DNA from: Pseudorhodoferax sp. Leaf267
Lineage (GTDB): Bacteria; Pseudomonadota; Gammaproteobacteria; Burkholderiales; Burkholderiaceae_C
Assembly: GCF_001422405.1 (NCBI RefSeq)
Contig: NZ_LMMV01000001.1
Span: forward strand, 1,083,489 to 1,147,488
Length of the DNA stretch: 64,000 bases
Direction of reading: 5' to 3'
A program made the translations under genes and the position numbers. The notes under the pieces were generated by a model. It was not told where the DNA came from and made no database searches. It saw nothing but the letters and a program-made list of their open reading frames with translations. Positions 41,455-49,775 of this stretch are shown here, in pieces; position 1 is the first letter of the stretch; the number at the start of each line of letters is the position of its first letter.

Positions 41455-42180
41455 ATGAACATCATCGAACTGGACCGGCTGTGCCTGCACTACAGCCTGA
41501 ACGGCGCGCGCATCGACGTGCTGCGCGACGTGACCCTCTCTATCCCCGCCGGCCAGAGCGTGGCCGTGGCCGGCCCCTCCGGCTCGGGCAAGACCTCGTT
41601 GCTGCTGTTGCTGGCCGGCCTGGAGCAGCCTGCCAGCGGCCACGTGACGCTCGATGGCGTGCGCCTGGGCGAGCAGGGCCGCGACGCGCTGGCCGACCTG
41701 CGGCGCGACCGCATCGGCATCGTGTTCCAGTCCTTTCACCTGCTGCCCAGCCTGACGGCGCTGGACAACGTGGCCCTGCCATTGCAAATCGCCGGCCAGC
41801 GCGACGCCTACCCGCGCGCCCGCGACTTCCTGCGCCGCGTGGGCCTGGCCGCGCGCGAGGGCCATTACCCCGGCCAGCTCTCGGGCGGCGAACAACAGCG
41901 CGTGGCGATCGCGCGCGCCCTCGTGCACGGACCGCGCCTGCTGCTGGCCGACGAGCCCACCGGCAACCTGGACGACCACACCGGCGCCCTGGTGCGCGAA
42001 CTGCTGTTCGCGCTGAACCGCGATACCGGCACGACCCTGGTGCTGGTCACGCACGACCTGGACTTCGCCGCGCGCTGCGACCGCGTGCTGCGCCTGCACG
42101 AGGGCCAGTTGCACGAGCACACCCACCGCCCCACGGCCGCAGCGGCCCCCGCGCCGCGCGAGCCCGCCCATGCTGATTGA
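41455..42180 (+). CDS. ABC transporter ATP-binding protein (YbbA/LolD type)
   Basis: ATPase of a MacB/LolCDE-like mechanotransmission ABC system, 241 residues from the ATG at 41455 ([16 protein letters not shown]). Walker [10 protein letters not shown], signature [16 protein letters not shown], Walker [13 protein letters not shown] and the switch [10 protein letters not shown] are intact. The family insertion [16 protein letters not shown] confirms the LolD/YbbA group. Its 3' end overlaps the permease start by 11 bp. By analogy with E. coli ybbA-ybbP the function may involve envelope processes, but substrate and role are unknown. Confidence 0.88.
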   Translation: MNIIELDRLCLHYSLNGARIDVLRDVTLSIPAGQSVAVAGPSGSGKTSLLLLLAGLEQPASGHVTLDGVRLGEQGRDALADLRRDRIGIVFQSFHLLPSLTALDNVALPLQIAGQRDAYPRARDFLRRVGLAAREGHYPGQLSGGEQQRVAIARALVHGPRLLLADEPTGNLDDHTGALVRELLFALNRDTGTTLVLVTHDLDFAARCDRVLRLHEGQLHEHTHRPTAAAAPAPREPAHAD

Positions 42181-44671
42181 CCTGGCCTGGCGCGACCTGC
42201 GCGCGAGCGGCCGGCCGCTCTGGGTGTTCTGCGCCTGCCTGGCGCTGGGCGTGGCCCTGGTCATGGCCAGCGGCGGCCTGTACCGCCAGGTGGCCGGCGC
42301 GCTGCACGAGGACGCGCGCGCGCTGTTCGGCGGCGACCTCGAGGTGCGCCATGCCGACCCGCTGCCAGCGCCTGAACTCGACTGGATCGCCGCGCGCGGC
42401 GAGGTCTCGCGCCTGATCGAACTGCGCAGCATGCTGCGCAGTGCCGACGGCCGCACGCAGCTCGTCACCGTGCAGAGCGCCGACGCGCGCTACCCGCTGT
42501 ACGGCGCGGTGGAGCTGGCCCCGCCGCAGCCGCTGGCCGATGCGCTGGCCCAGCAGGATGGCCGCTGGGGCATCGCGCTGGACGCCGTGCTGGCCCAGCG
42601 CCTCAACCTCACGCCCGGCGCGACCGTGCACCTGGGCGACCTGGCGCTGCAAGTGCGCGCCACGATCGCGCGCCAGCCCGACCGCAGCCTGCGTGCCGAC
42701 TGGAACGGCGCGCCCGTGCTGCTGGCCGAAGGCGCGCTAGCCGCCACCGGCCTGGTGCAGCCGCTGAGCCGCGTGCATTACCACTACCGCGTCCGCACGC
42801 CCACGCCGCCCGCGGCCTGGCGCGACAACTTCATCGCCGCGTTCCCGCAGTCCAACGCCGAGGTGCGCAGCTTCGCGCAGCGCAGCGAGCGCGTGGCCCA
42901 GGTGCTGGAGCAGGTCGGCTCGGCCTTGATGCTGATCGGCTTGTCGGCCCTGTTCATCGGTGGCCTGGGCGTGTTCAACAGCGTGCAGGCTTATCTGCAG
43001 GGCAAGCTTGGCCTGCTTGCCACCCTGCGTGCGCTGGGCCTGCGCGACGCGCGGCTGGCCGTGCTGGTGCTGCTGCAGATCCTCATGCTGGCGCTGGTGG
43101 CCAGCGCCCTCGGCGTGGCCGGGGGCGGTGCGCTGGCCCTGGGCGGCGTGGCCCTGGCCGCGCGCAGCCTGCCGCTGGCGCAGCAGCTCGGCCCGCAGAT
43201 CGCCACCATGGCCGGCCCCGCGGCCCTGGCCATGGGCTTCGGCGTGCTGACCGCGCTGGCCTTCGCGCTGCCGCCTTTGGGCCGCGCGCTGACGGTCTCG
43301 CCGGCCGCGCTGTTCCGTGGCCTGCACGCGGCTCCGCTGCGCACGCCCGCCTGGGCGTGGCTGGCGAGCGCCGGCTGCGGCCTGGCGCTGGCCGCGCTGC
43401 TGGTGGGCACGCTGCCCGACCCGCGGCTGGGCTGGGCCTTCCTGGCAGTCGTGGCCGCGCTGCTGGCCGTGCTCGAAGGCGTGCAGGCGCTGCTGCGCAC
43501 GGCGGCGCGCCGGCTGCTTGCCTCGCGCTGGCAGCCCGCGTTCGAACTGCGGCTGGCCCTGGCCAGCCTGCAGCGCCCGGGCTCGGCGCTGCGCCCGGCC
43601 CTGCTGTCCCTGGGCACGGCGCTGACGCTGCTGGTGGCCTGCACGCTGACCGTGGCCGCGCTGCTGCGCACCATCGCCGACACGGTGCCGCGCGAGGCGC
43701 CCGGCATGGTGCTGCACGACGTGCAGACCGAGCAGCTGCCGCTGCTGCGCGAGGCACTGGCCGGCGCCGACCGCCTGCAGACCGCGCCGCTGGTGCTAGG
43801 CAGGCTGGCCGCCGTCAACGGCGAGCCGCTGCGCGAGAGCAGCGACACGCGCCGCGCACGCGAGGCGCGCAACGAACACAAGCTGTCCACACGCGCCGGC
43901 AATGTCGACGACGTGGTGGTCGAGCGCGGCGCGCTGTGGCCCGCCGACTACCAAGGCCCGCCACTCGTCGCCATGGAGGACCGCGAGGCCGACCAGCTCG
44001 ACCTGCAGGTCGGCGACCGCCTGCGCTTCGACATCCAGGGCCAGAGCGTGGAGGCCGAACTGGCTGCCATCTACGGCCAGCGCCGGCTACAGGCCCGGCT
44101 GTGGCTGGAGGGCATCTTCAGCGACGGCGTGCTCGACCCCTACATCACGCGCCATGTCGGCGCCGCCTGGCTCGGCCCGCAGCAGGCCATCGCCGCGCAG
44201 GACCGGCTGGCGGCCCAGGCGCCCAATATCGTCAGCGTGCGCACCGACGCGCTGCTGTCCGAGAGCCGGCTGCTGCTGGGCCGCGCGAGTGCCGCGCTGG
44301 CTGTGATCGCCGGCATCTGCCTGCTGGCCAGCCTGCTGGTGCTGACCAGCGTGGTCGCGGCCAGCCGTGCGCGGCAGGTCTACGAGTCCAGCGTGTTGCA
44401 CGTGCTGGGCGCCCGGCTCGGCAGCCTGCAGCGCGCCCTGCGCTGGGAATACGCGGTACTGGCTGTGGTGACCAGCGCCTTCGCGACGCTGGCGGGCAGC
44501 GCCCTGGCGCTGGCCCTGCTGCAGTGGCGGCTGGAGCTCGATGCCAGCGGCCTGTGGTGGACCGGCGCCGTGGCAGCCCTCGGCGTGAGCGCTGTGAGCC
44601 TGGCGCTGGGCGCGCAGTGGCTGCTGGCACAGCTGCGCCTGTCGCCGGCCAGCTTGTTGCGGGGCAGCTGA
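42170..44671 (+). CDS. FtsX-like ABC transporter permease (YbbP type)
   Basis: An 833-residue membrane protein with two FtsX domains, resembling YbbP. It has an N-terminal span at about residues 14-35 and a large periplasmic domain. A first cluster of spans follows ([39 protein letters not shown]), then middle spans around residues 395-430. A second periplasmic domain is followed by the final cluster [20 protein letters not shown] through [16 protein letters not shown]. It overlaps the ATPase gene by 11 bp. No substrate can be inferred. Confidence 0.87.
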   Translation: MLIDLAWRDLRASGRPLWVFCACLALGVALVMASGGLYRQVAGALHEDARALFGGDLEVRHADPLPAPELDWIAARGEVSRLIELRSMLRSADGRTQLVTVQSADARYPLYGAVELAPPQPLADALAQQDGRWGIALDAVLAQRLNLTPGATVHLGDLALQVRATIARQPDRSLRADWNGAPVLLAEGALAATGLVQPLSRVHYHYRVRTPTPPAAWRDNFIAAFPQSNAEVRSFAQRSERVAQVLEQVGSALMLIGLSALFIGGLGVFNSVQAYLQGKLGLLATLRALGLRDARLAVLVLLQILMLALVASALGVAGGGALALGGVALAARSLPLAQQLGPQIATMAGPAALAMGFGVLTALAFALPPLGRALTVSPAALFRGLHAAPLRTPAWAWLASAGCGLALAALLVGTLPDPRLGWAFLAVVAALLAVLEGVQALLRTAARRLLASRWQPAFELRLALASLQRPGSALRPALLSLGTALTLLVACTLTVAALLRTIADTVPREAPGMVLHDVQTEQLPLLREALAGADRLQTAPLVLGRLAAVNGEPLRESSDTRRAREARNEHKLSTRAGNVDDVVVERGALWPADYQGPPLVAMEDREADQLDLQVGDRLRFDIQGQSVEAELAAIYGQRRLQARLWLEGIFSDGVLDPYITRHVGAAWLGPQQAIAAQDRLAAQAPNIVSVRTDALLSESRLLLGRASAALAVIAGICLLASLLVLTSVVAASRARQVYESSVLHVLGARLGSLQRALRWEYAVLAVVTSAFATLAGSALALALLQWRLELDASGLWWTGAVAALGVSAVSLALGAQWLLAQLRLSPASLLRGS

Positions 44672-44698
44672 AGCGACGTTGGCGCCAGCCGCCGCCTG

Positions 44699-44974
44699 TT
44701 ACTCGTCCACGCCCGGCCCAGTCTCCAGCACCGGGTCGGCGCCTTCGTCCTCCACCTCATCCGCCCGCGGCCCGTGCTGCAGGTCGCTCATGTCGCGCAG
44801 CTGGGCGGCGCCGTCGTCCCAGGCTTCGCCGAACGTGTCATAGGCATCGTCCGAAGCCTCGAGCACGAACCAAGTCTTCATGGCGTCCTCGCTCTCCAGG
44901 ATCATCCAGTGGTAAAGGCCTGGCTCGGGCTCGTCGATGGACAGCGCGAGATGGCGCAGCGGTGTCTGTTGCAT
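44699..44974 (-). CDS. Small acidic conserved hypothetical protein
   Basis: A 91-residue acidic protein that I cannot assign to a named family. It begins MQQTPLRHLALSIDEPEPG, has an aromatic central part (YHWMILESEDAMKTWFVLEA) and ends in a disordered acidic tail (EVEDEGADPVLETGPGVDE). A strong Shine-Dalgarno AAGGGAG precedes the ATG, which supports real translation. No signal peptide or membrane segment is visible. It sits convergent to the YbbP-type permease gene and upstream of the SDR gene on the same strand. Confidence 0.7.
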   Translation of the reverse strand: MQQTPLRHLALSIDEPEPGLYHWMILESEDAMKTWFVLEASDDAYDTFGEAWDDGAAQLRDMSDLQHGPRADEVEDEGADPVLETGPGVDE

Positions 44975-45063
44975 GGCAGCTCCCTTGGATGCGGTGGTCT
45001 ACCCTTCAGTATCGAAACCGTGCCGTCGGCTGCTGTAGGCCGGCTGCCCCGCGCGCTGCCGGC

Positions 45064-45837
45064 TCAGAACTTGGTGTAGCCCCCGTCGATCAGGAACTGC
45101 TCGCCCGTGGTGTAGCCCGACGCATCGCTGGCCAGGTAGACCGCGATGCCGCCGAAGTCCTCCCCCGTGCCCCAGCGGCGCGCCGGCACGCGCGGCAGCA
45201 CGGCGCTGGCGAACTTGTCGTTGCCGAACGAGCGCTGCGTCATGTCGGTCTCGATCCAGCCTGGCAGGATCGAATTCACACGGATCTTGTGGCGCGCCAG
45301 CTCCACGGCCAGCGCGCGCACCATGGCCGTCACCGCGCCCTTGGACGCACCGTAGTGGCTGTTGCGCGCCGCGCCCTCCACGGCCGCGGTGCTGGCCGTC
45401 GCCACCAGCGAGCCACCGCCGTGGGCTGCCATGTGGCGCGCCGCCGCGCGCAACGTGAGGAACACGCCTTCGACATTGATGCGCTGGACGCGGCGGAATT
45501 CCTCCAGCGACATCTCCATGAGCACCGTGCCCTTGCTCGACACGCCGGCATTGGCGAAACAGGCCCCGATCGGGCCCAGCGCAGCGACCGTGGCGGCGAA
45601 GGCCTGCTCCACCGCCGCCTCGTCGCCCACGTCGCACACGGCGCTGTGCACGCGCGCCGCATCCCCGCACTCGCGCGCCAGCGCCTCGTGCGCGCTGGCC
45701 GTCTTGTCGGCCTTGGAGCCCCAGATCGACACCGAGGCGCCGGCCTGCAGCAGCGCGCGCGCCATGCCGTAGCCGATGCCGCCGTTGCCGCCGGTGACGA
45801 GCGCGCTGCGCCCGGTGAGGTCGAAGGGTTGGTACAT
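45064..45837 (-). CDS. Short-chain dehydrogenase/reductase (SDR) family oxidoreductase
   Basis: A 257-residue classical SDR from the ATG at 45835-45837 (MYQPFDLTGRSALVTG), preceded by GGAGA as RBS; the open frame upstream of this is not coding. NAD(P)-binding GGNGGIGYG lies at about residues 17-25, NAG in FANAGVSS, catalytic Ser in VATASTAAVEG, and Tyr/Lys in SHYGASKG. The C-terminus LIDGGYTKF is typical. The substrate is unknown; relatives are annotated as glucose or 3-oxoacyl reductases. Confidence 0.9.
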   Translation of the reverse strand: MYQPFDLTGRSALVTGGNGGIGYGMARALLQAGASVSIWGSKADKTASAHEALARECGDAARVHSAVCDVGDEAAVEQAFAATVAALGPIGACFANAGVSSKGTVLMEMSLEEFRRVQRINVEGVFLTLRAAARHMAAHGGGSLVATASTAAVEGAARNSHYGASKGAVTAMVRALAVELARHKIRVNSILPGWIETDMTQRSFGNDKFASAVLPRVPARRWGTGEDFGGIAVYLASDASGYTTGEQFLIDGGYTKF

Positions 45838-46046
45838 GCCTGTCTCCGTTGGTGGTATTGGATGCGCCGCCGGGTATAGCACCGGCAAAGGCCTGCGGGC
45901 AGACACCAAGGTGACCGCAGGATGCGGTACCGGTTCGCGGTGGCCGGCGGCCGGCGCCGCTGATGCCCTGCAAGGAGCCGCATGCCCGCCAGCATGGCGA
46001 GCACCTGGACCTCGGCCCTGCCCATGCCCAGCGCGACCCGCCGAAC

Positions 46047-46075
46047 CCGCGCCCGACAGCACCGCGCGGGCGCGG
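46047..46075 (-). terminator. GC hairpin downstream of the 41-residue ORF
   Basis: A perfect 9-bp inverted repeat CCGCGCCCG/CGGGCGCGG (46047-46055 and 46067-46075) with an 11-nt loop begins 3 bp after the stop codon of the small minus-strand ORF. There is no T-tract, so it could be a terminator of the T-poor kind or a 3' stability element. Confidence 0.45.
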
Positions 46076-46078
46076 CGT

Positions 46079-46204
46079 TCAGTCGTTCTCCAGCAGATCG
46101 AAGAGGATCTCCAGGTCGCTGAAGCGCATGAGCGGCATGCGCACGGGGATGCCGGCCGCGAAAGCCTGTCGCATCTGTACCGCGAGGGTTTCGAGATCGT
46201 GCAT
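46079..46204 (-). CDS. Putative 41-residue small protein
   Basis: A short minus-strand ORF: ATG at 46202-46204, stop at 46079-46081, reading MHDLETLAVQMRQAFAAGIP then VRMPLMRFSDLEILFDLLEN and a final Asp. Support: AGGAG six nt before the ATG, an amphipathic Leu/Met/Phe-rich composition unlike a chance frame, and a 9-bp GC hairpin right after the stop. I do not recognise a family. It lies in an otherwise gene-poor 700-bp stretch between the SDR gene and the TIR-kinase-globin gene and is transcribed away from the latter. Confidence 0.5.
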   Translation of the reverse strand: MHDLETLAVQMRQAFAAGIPVRMPLMRFSDLEILFDLLEND

Positions 46205-46554
46205 GAGGGGCTCCTGTGTATGCCATCCAGTGGGCGGACGTCGCGCCCGTGTCCGCAACAGGTTCGCCAGCCAGCACCGGCGATGCGCCTATCGACGATC
46301 GCCCCTGGCACGGGGAGCCAGCGTAGGCCGGCATGCATCGGGATGGCAATCCAACGCGTGCTCTGCCGGCAAGCGTCTCGCCGCGGCGCTGTCATCCATT
46401 GCCGACGTGCCAGCCGTGCGGCCACACTTGCCTGGGCCTGAGGAAGGGCGGGGTGGGCACGCTCGCGAACGCATGACCACGTTGCGCGAGGGGTGTGCAT
46501 GCCCTGTGCCCCCGCCGGACAATGCGCAGCCTCACAACGCGAAAGGCGGATGCC

Positions 46555-48369
46555 ATGGGCGGTGCTCTGTTCATCAGCTACAGCCACGTCGACCGGCGCT
46601 GGATGCAGGCCATCCGCATGCACCTGGAGGGCGCGATGCAAGCCCAGTGCCGCGTGTGGACGGACCGGAACATCCGCCCCGGCGCCACCTGGGAAAGCGT
46701 GCTGTTGACGGCGCTCAAGGGCGCGGGCACGGCGCTGGTGCTGGTCAGCCCCGAATACCTGGTGTCGCCATGGTGCCGGCGCGAGCTGGCCTCCCTGCAC
46801 CAGGCGCGCATGAAGGGCGACCTGGCAGCCGTGTACTGGCTGCTGCTGCGCCCTTGCGCCTGGTCATGGACCGAGTTGCACGACCTGCAGGCGGTGCAGG
46901 AGCCGCCCACGCTCGCGCTGGAAAGCCTGCCACCGGGCCTGGAGCGCGACCAGATGCTGGTGGAGCTGTGTGCCCGCGTCACCACCGACGCGCTGCAGCT
47001 TTCCACCGAGGAAGACCCCGACGTCAGGTCGGTCCGCGAACTGCTGCTGCGCGCGGACGAGGCCACGCCCTACCGGCCCACCCGCATCCTGGGCAAGGAC
47101 AGCAGCAACTTCTCCATCGTCTGCCGCGGGCTCGACAAGAACGACGACGACGTCGTCATCAAGGTGCTGACCAACACGCCGCTGCACCGGCTCCAGACCC
47201 TGTTCATGCGCGTGGCGCGCCAGCGCAAGGAGGTGGTGGACCCGTCGGTGCTGCGCGTGCACCGCGTGTTCACCGTGGACGCCGGCCAGGCCGAGCGCAT
47301 CGTGATCGTCAGCGAGCTGGCGCGCGACGAGACGCTGGGTTCGTTGCTCGCGCAGGACCAGCAAAAGACGGAAGAGGCGGAGCGCACCCTGCGGCCCGAC
47401 CGGGTCGGCGTGATCCTGCGCCGCCTGGCCAGTGCCTTGTCCAAGCTGCACGACCTGGCGCCCGTGCCCTCCGAAGGCCTGGAGGCCCGCGACTACCTGC
47501 ACATCTTCGGCCCGCTGCCCCCGGACAGCGTGTTCTGGGACGAACGCAGCGAGCGGCCGATGCTCTCGCTGGTCGGCGTGACCAGCTTCCTGTGGCACTT
47601 CTTCGACCCCGACACGTTCACGCGCATGATCACGCCCAAGGGCGGCACCTACGTCGTGCCCGAGAAGCGCAACGGCCAGGCCATGGACCAGCGGGCCGAC
47701 CAGTACTTCCTGGGCATGCTGGCGCTGGAGCTGCTGGAATGCGAGCGTGTGTTCGCGCAGGTCCCGGCGCCCGCCCCCCTCACCGTGCTGCGCAACAGCC
47801 GCAAGCTCTGGACGCGGCACCAGCAGCTCGTGGCGCTGCTGGAGCGCCTGCTGCAGGACGACCCAGACCAGCGCTTTGCCTCGATGCGCGAGGTGACGAG
47901 CCAGCTGGCCTCGCTCGAGGAGCCGCACCGCGTGCTGGCCAAATACGCCTACCGGCAATGGGTGGAGCCCTTGGGCATGCAGTTCTCGCAGGCCTTCTAC
48001 ACGCGCTTCTTCCAGGACGACAAGGCCAGCCGCGCCATCTTCGAGCGGGCTCTGGGCCCGCGTGCCGCCGGGCTGATCCTGGTGGACGATGCGCACCACA
48101 ACAAGCTGGTCGGCTCGCTGGGCAAGGTGCTGAACTACCGCCGCGGCAGCCCGCCTTCGTCCATCGACGACCTGGTGCCCTCGCACCGCGACAAGGGCAT
48201 CACGATCGAACACCTGCGCCACTTCCGCGAGGCGTTTCTCAAGACGCTGGAGGCCCAGATCGATGCATCGGACCCCGAGAAGCGCGCCGTCGTCGACGCC
48301 TGGCGCCAGCTGTTCGAGCCTGTGCTCGACGCCATGGCGTCGATGCTGGAGCCCAAGGCGCCAGGCTGA
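46555..48369 (+). CDS. TIR - protein-kinase-like - globin three-domain protein
   Basis: A 604-residue soluble protein with three recognisable domains; start ATG at 46555 with AAAGG upstream. Residues 1-120 are a TIR domain: LFISYSHVDRRW, VWTDRNIRPGATW, and SPEYLVSPWCRREL with Glu77 where the NADase glutamate of catalytic TIRs lies. Residues about 172-455 match a protein kinase fold: SNFSIVCRGLDKN as glycine loop, VVIKVL with Lys203, YVVPE at 366-370 as APE motif and DQRADQYFLGMLALELL at 378 onwards. The HRD and DFG aspartates are missing (GPLPPDSVFW; LSLVGVTSF), so it is probably a pseudokinase. Residues 460-600 match a globin: FYTRFFQDD, AHHNKLVGSLGKVL, SHRDKGITIEH with candidate proximal His544, and DAWRQLFEPV. 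Function unknown; heme-gas sensing linked to TIR activity is inference. Confidence 0.75.
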   Translation: MGGALFISYSHVDRRWMQAIRMHLEGAMQAQCRVWTDRNIRPGATWESVLLTALKGAGTALVLVSPEYLVSPWCRRELASLHQARMKGDLAAVYWLLLRPCAWSWTELHDLQAVQEPPTLALESLPPGLERDQMLVELCARVTTDALQLSTEEDPDVRSVRELLLRADEATPYRPTRILGKDSSNFSIVCRGLDKNDDDVVIKVLTNTPLHRLQTLFMRVARQRKEVVDPSVLRVHRVFTVDAGQAERIVIVSELARDETLGSLLAQDQQKTEEAERTLRPDRVGVILRRLASALSKLHDLAPVPSEGLEARDYLHIFGPLPPDSVFWDERSERPMLSLVGVTSFLWHFFDPDTFTRMITPKGGTYVVPEKRNGQAMDQRADQYFLGMLALELLECERVFAQVPAPAPLTVLRNSRKLWTRHQQLVALLERLLQDDPDQRFASMREVTSQLASLEEPHRVLAKYAYRQWVEPLGMQFSQAFYTRFFQDDKASRAIFERALGPRAAGLILVDDAHHNKLVGSLGKVLNYRRGSPPSSIDDLVPSHRDKGITIEHLRHFREAFLKTLEAQIDASDPEKRAVVDAWRQLFEPVLDAMASMLEPKAPG

Positions 48370-48394
48370 CAGCCGGCGCGCGCCGGCTGTGCCA

Positions 48395-49363
48395 TCAGTG
48401 TTGCGTGGCGCGGGCCACGTACTGCGCCATGGCGGCCAGCGCGGCGGGCTCGTCGCGCTGGCGCAGCGCCGCCAGGATCTCCCGACGGATGGGGTTCAGC
48501 GCCGGCACATACGTGTCGGGCGCCGTGCCCGTGGCGGCCTCGGCCTTCACCGTGTGCAGCAGCAGCGTGTTGAGCGACTGCGCCACCAGCGCGATCACTT
48601 CGTTGTGGGCGGCGGCGCTGATCAGCTCGAAGAAGCGGATCGCCGACTTCATGCGCCCGGCCATGTCGCCTGCGGCCACCTGCGCGTCCATCCGGCGCAG
48701 GATATCTTCGATGGCGTCCAGGTCCGCAGGCTGCGCGTTCTCGCAGGCCAGCCGCAGCAGCGCGCCATAGATCATGGTGCGCGACTCGGCCAGCGCGCGG
48801 TGCGACACGCGGCCCTTGTTGGCCAGCTCGCGCATGGACTGGGTCAGCATCATGTAGGCGCCCTTGTAGAAGACCAGCGGGTCTTCCTCGCGCACCACTT
48901 CGAACGCCTGCACCTGGCCGATGAAGACGATGTGGTCGCCCGCATCGTGCTGCTGGAATACGCTGCACTCGAAGCGCGCCACGCAGTCGTCCACCAGCGG
49001 CATGTCGTCGTAGCCGGTCTTCCAGGCCACCCCGTCGAACTTGTCGGCGATGCTGCTCGTGGCGAAGCGCGACGAGAGGTGGTCCTGGTCCTCGGCCAGC
49101 ACGTTGATCACGAAGGACCTGGCGCCGCGGAAGATCTCGATGGACTTGCTGGCCTTGCGCAGGCTCCACAGCACCAGCGGCGGCTCCAGCGAGACGGAGC
49201 TGAACGAGTTGCAGGTCAGGCCCGTGGGCGTGCCGTCGCGGTCGCGCGTGGTGATGATGGCCACCCCGGTCGGGAAGCTGCCGAGCGCGCGCCGGAACTC
49301 CTTCTGGTCGATGGCGGGGGTCTGCACGGCGGGTGGCGCCGTCAAGGTGGTGGCGGGGCTCAT
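48395..49363 (-). CDS. Flavin reductase domain fused to GntR-type FCD domain
   Basis: A 322-residue protein. Residues about 20-175 form an FMN-binding flavin reductase (HpaC/NtaB-like) domain: RRALGSFPTGVAIITTRD, GLTCNSFSSVSLEPPLVLWS, FVINVLAEDQ. After about residue 185 the pattern is that of the all-helical FCD ligand domain of GntR regulators (RALAESRTMIYGALLRLACE; FFELISAAAHNEVIALVAQS; ALNPIRREILAALRQRDEPA), but there is no HTH. The usual FCD metal histidines look replaced (FFE, NPIR). It probably supplies reduced flavin to the LLM monooxygenase of the same operon. Last gene of the operon, 87 bp after DUF4387. Confidence 0.8.
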   Translation of the reverse strand: MSPATTLTAPPAVQTPAIDQKEFRRALGSFPTGVAIITTRDRDGTPTGLTCNSFSSVSLEPPLVLWSLRKASKSIEIFRGARSFVINVLAEDQDHLSSRFATSSIADKFDGVAWKTGYDDMPLVDDCVARFECSVFQQHDAGDHIVFIGQVQAFEVVREEDPLVFYKGAYMMLTQSMRELANKGRVSHRALAESRTMIYGALLRLACENAQPADLDAIEDILRRMDAQVAAGDMAGRMKSAIRFFELISAAAHNEVIALVAQSLNTLLLHTVKAEAATGTAPDTYVPALNPIRREILAALRQRDEPAALAAMAQYVARATQH

Positions 49364-49450
49364 GGGGGTCTCCTATTCGTTCGGATCAGGGGCGCACGTC
49401 GCCAATGCACAGCGCGTGCTTCAGGGCTTGCCGTGGCCAACGCGGGCCTC

Positions 49451-49774
49451 TCAGTCCATCTCGACGGCGATGTCCAGCAGCGGTGCATGCTGCTGCGCGC
49501 CGAAGGTGTCGCGCTCGCCGACGGTGCCCTGCGCCCAGGAGCGCTTGAGCGTCATCTTGAACGCGCGGGCCGGGTCGAAGAACATGAAGGTCACGATGTC
49601 CGACACGGGCACGCCATACGCGGCGGCCATGGCCTCGGGCTGCAGCGCACCGCTGGCCTTGACCCTCTCGTAGACCGCCACGCCGTCGAAGATCACGTCG
49701 AAGGTGATCTCGAACGGGCCGGAGTTCTTGCTGCGCACGACCTTGGCCAGTTCTCGCAATGTTCGCGTCGCCAT
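49451..49774 (-). CDS. DUF4387 family protein
   Basis: A 107-residue protein that I place in DUF4387. It reads MATRTLRELAKVVRSKNSGP, then FEITFDVIFDGVAVYERVK and DIVTFMFFDPARAFKMTLKR, and ends in an acidic VEMD. Such proteins occur directly downstream of AtuA-like (DUF1446) genes, as here with 1 bp between the two genes, so they probably form one enzyme. In some organisms a similar segment is fused to the C-terminus of AtuA (recalled). Reaction unknown. Confidence 0.8.
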   Translation of the reverse strand: MATRTLRELAKVVRSKNSGPFEITFDVIFDGVAVYERVKASGALQPEAMAAAYGVPVSDIVTFMFFDPARAFKMTLKRSWAQGTVGERDTFGAQQHAPLLDIAVEMD

Positions 49775-49775
49775 G

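Noticed and set aside
45838..46800. Long upstream extension of the SDR frame
   Set aside because: The SDR fold starts at 45837 with its own RBS; the extension overlaps the TIR gene antisense and has no SDR features.
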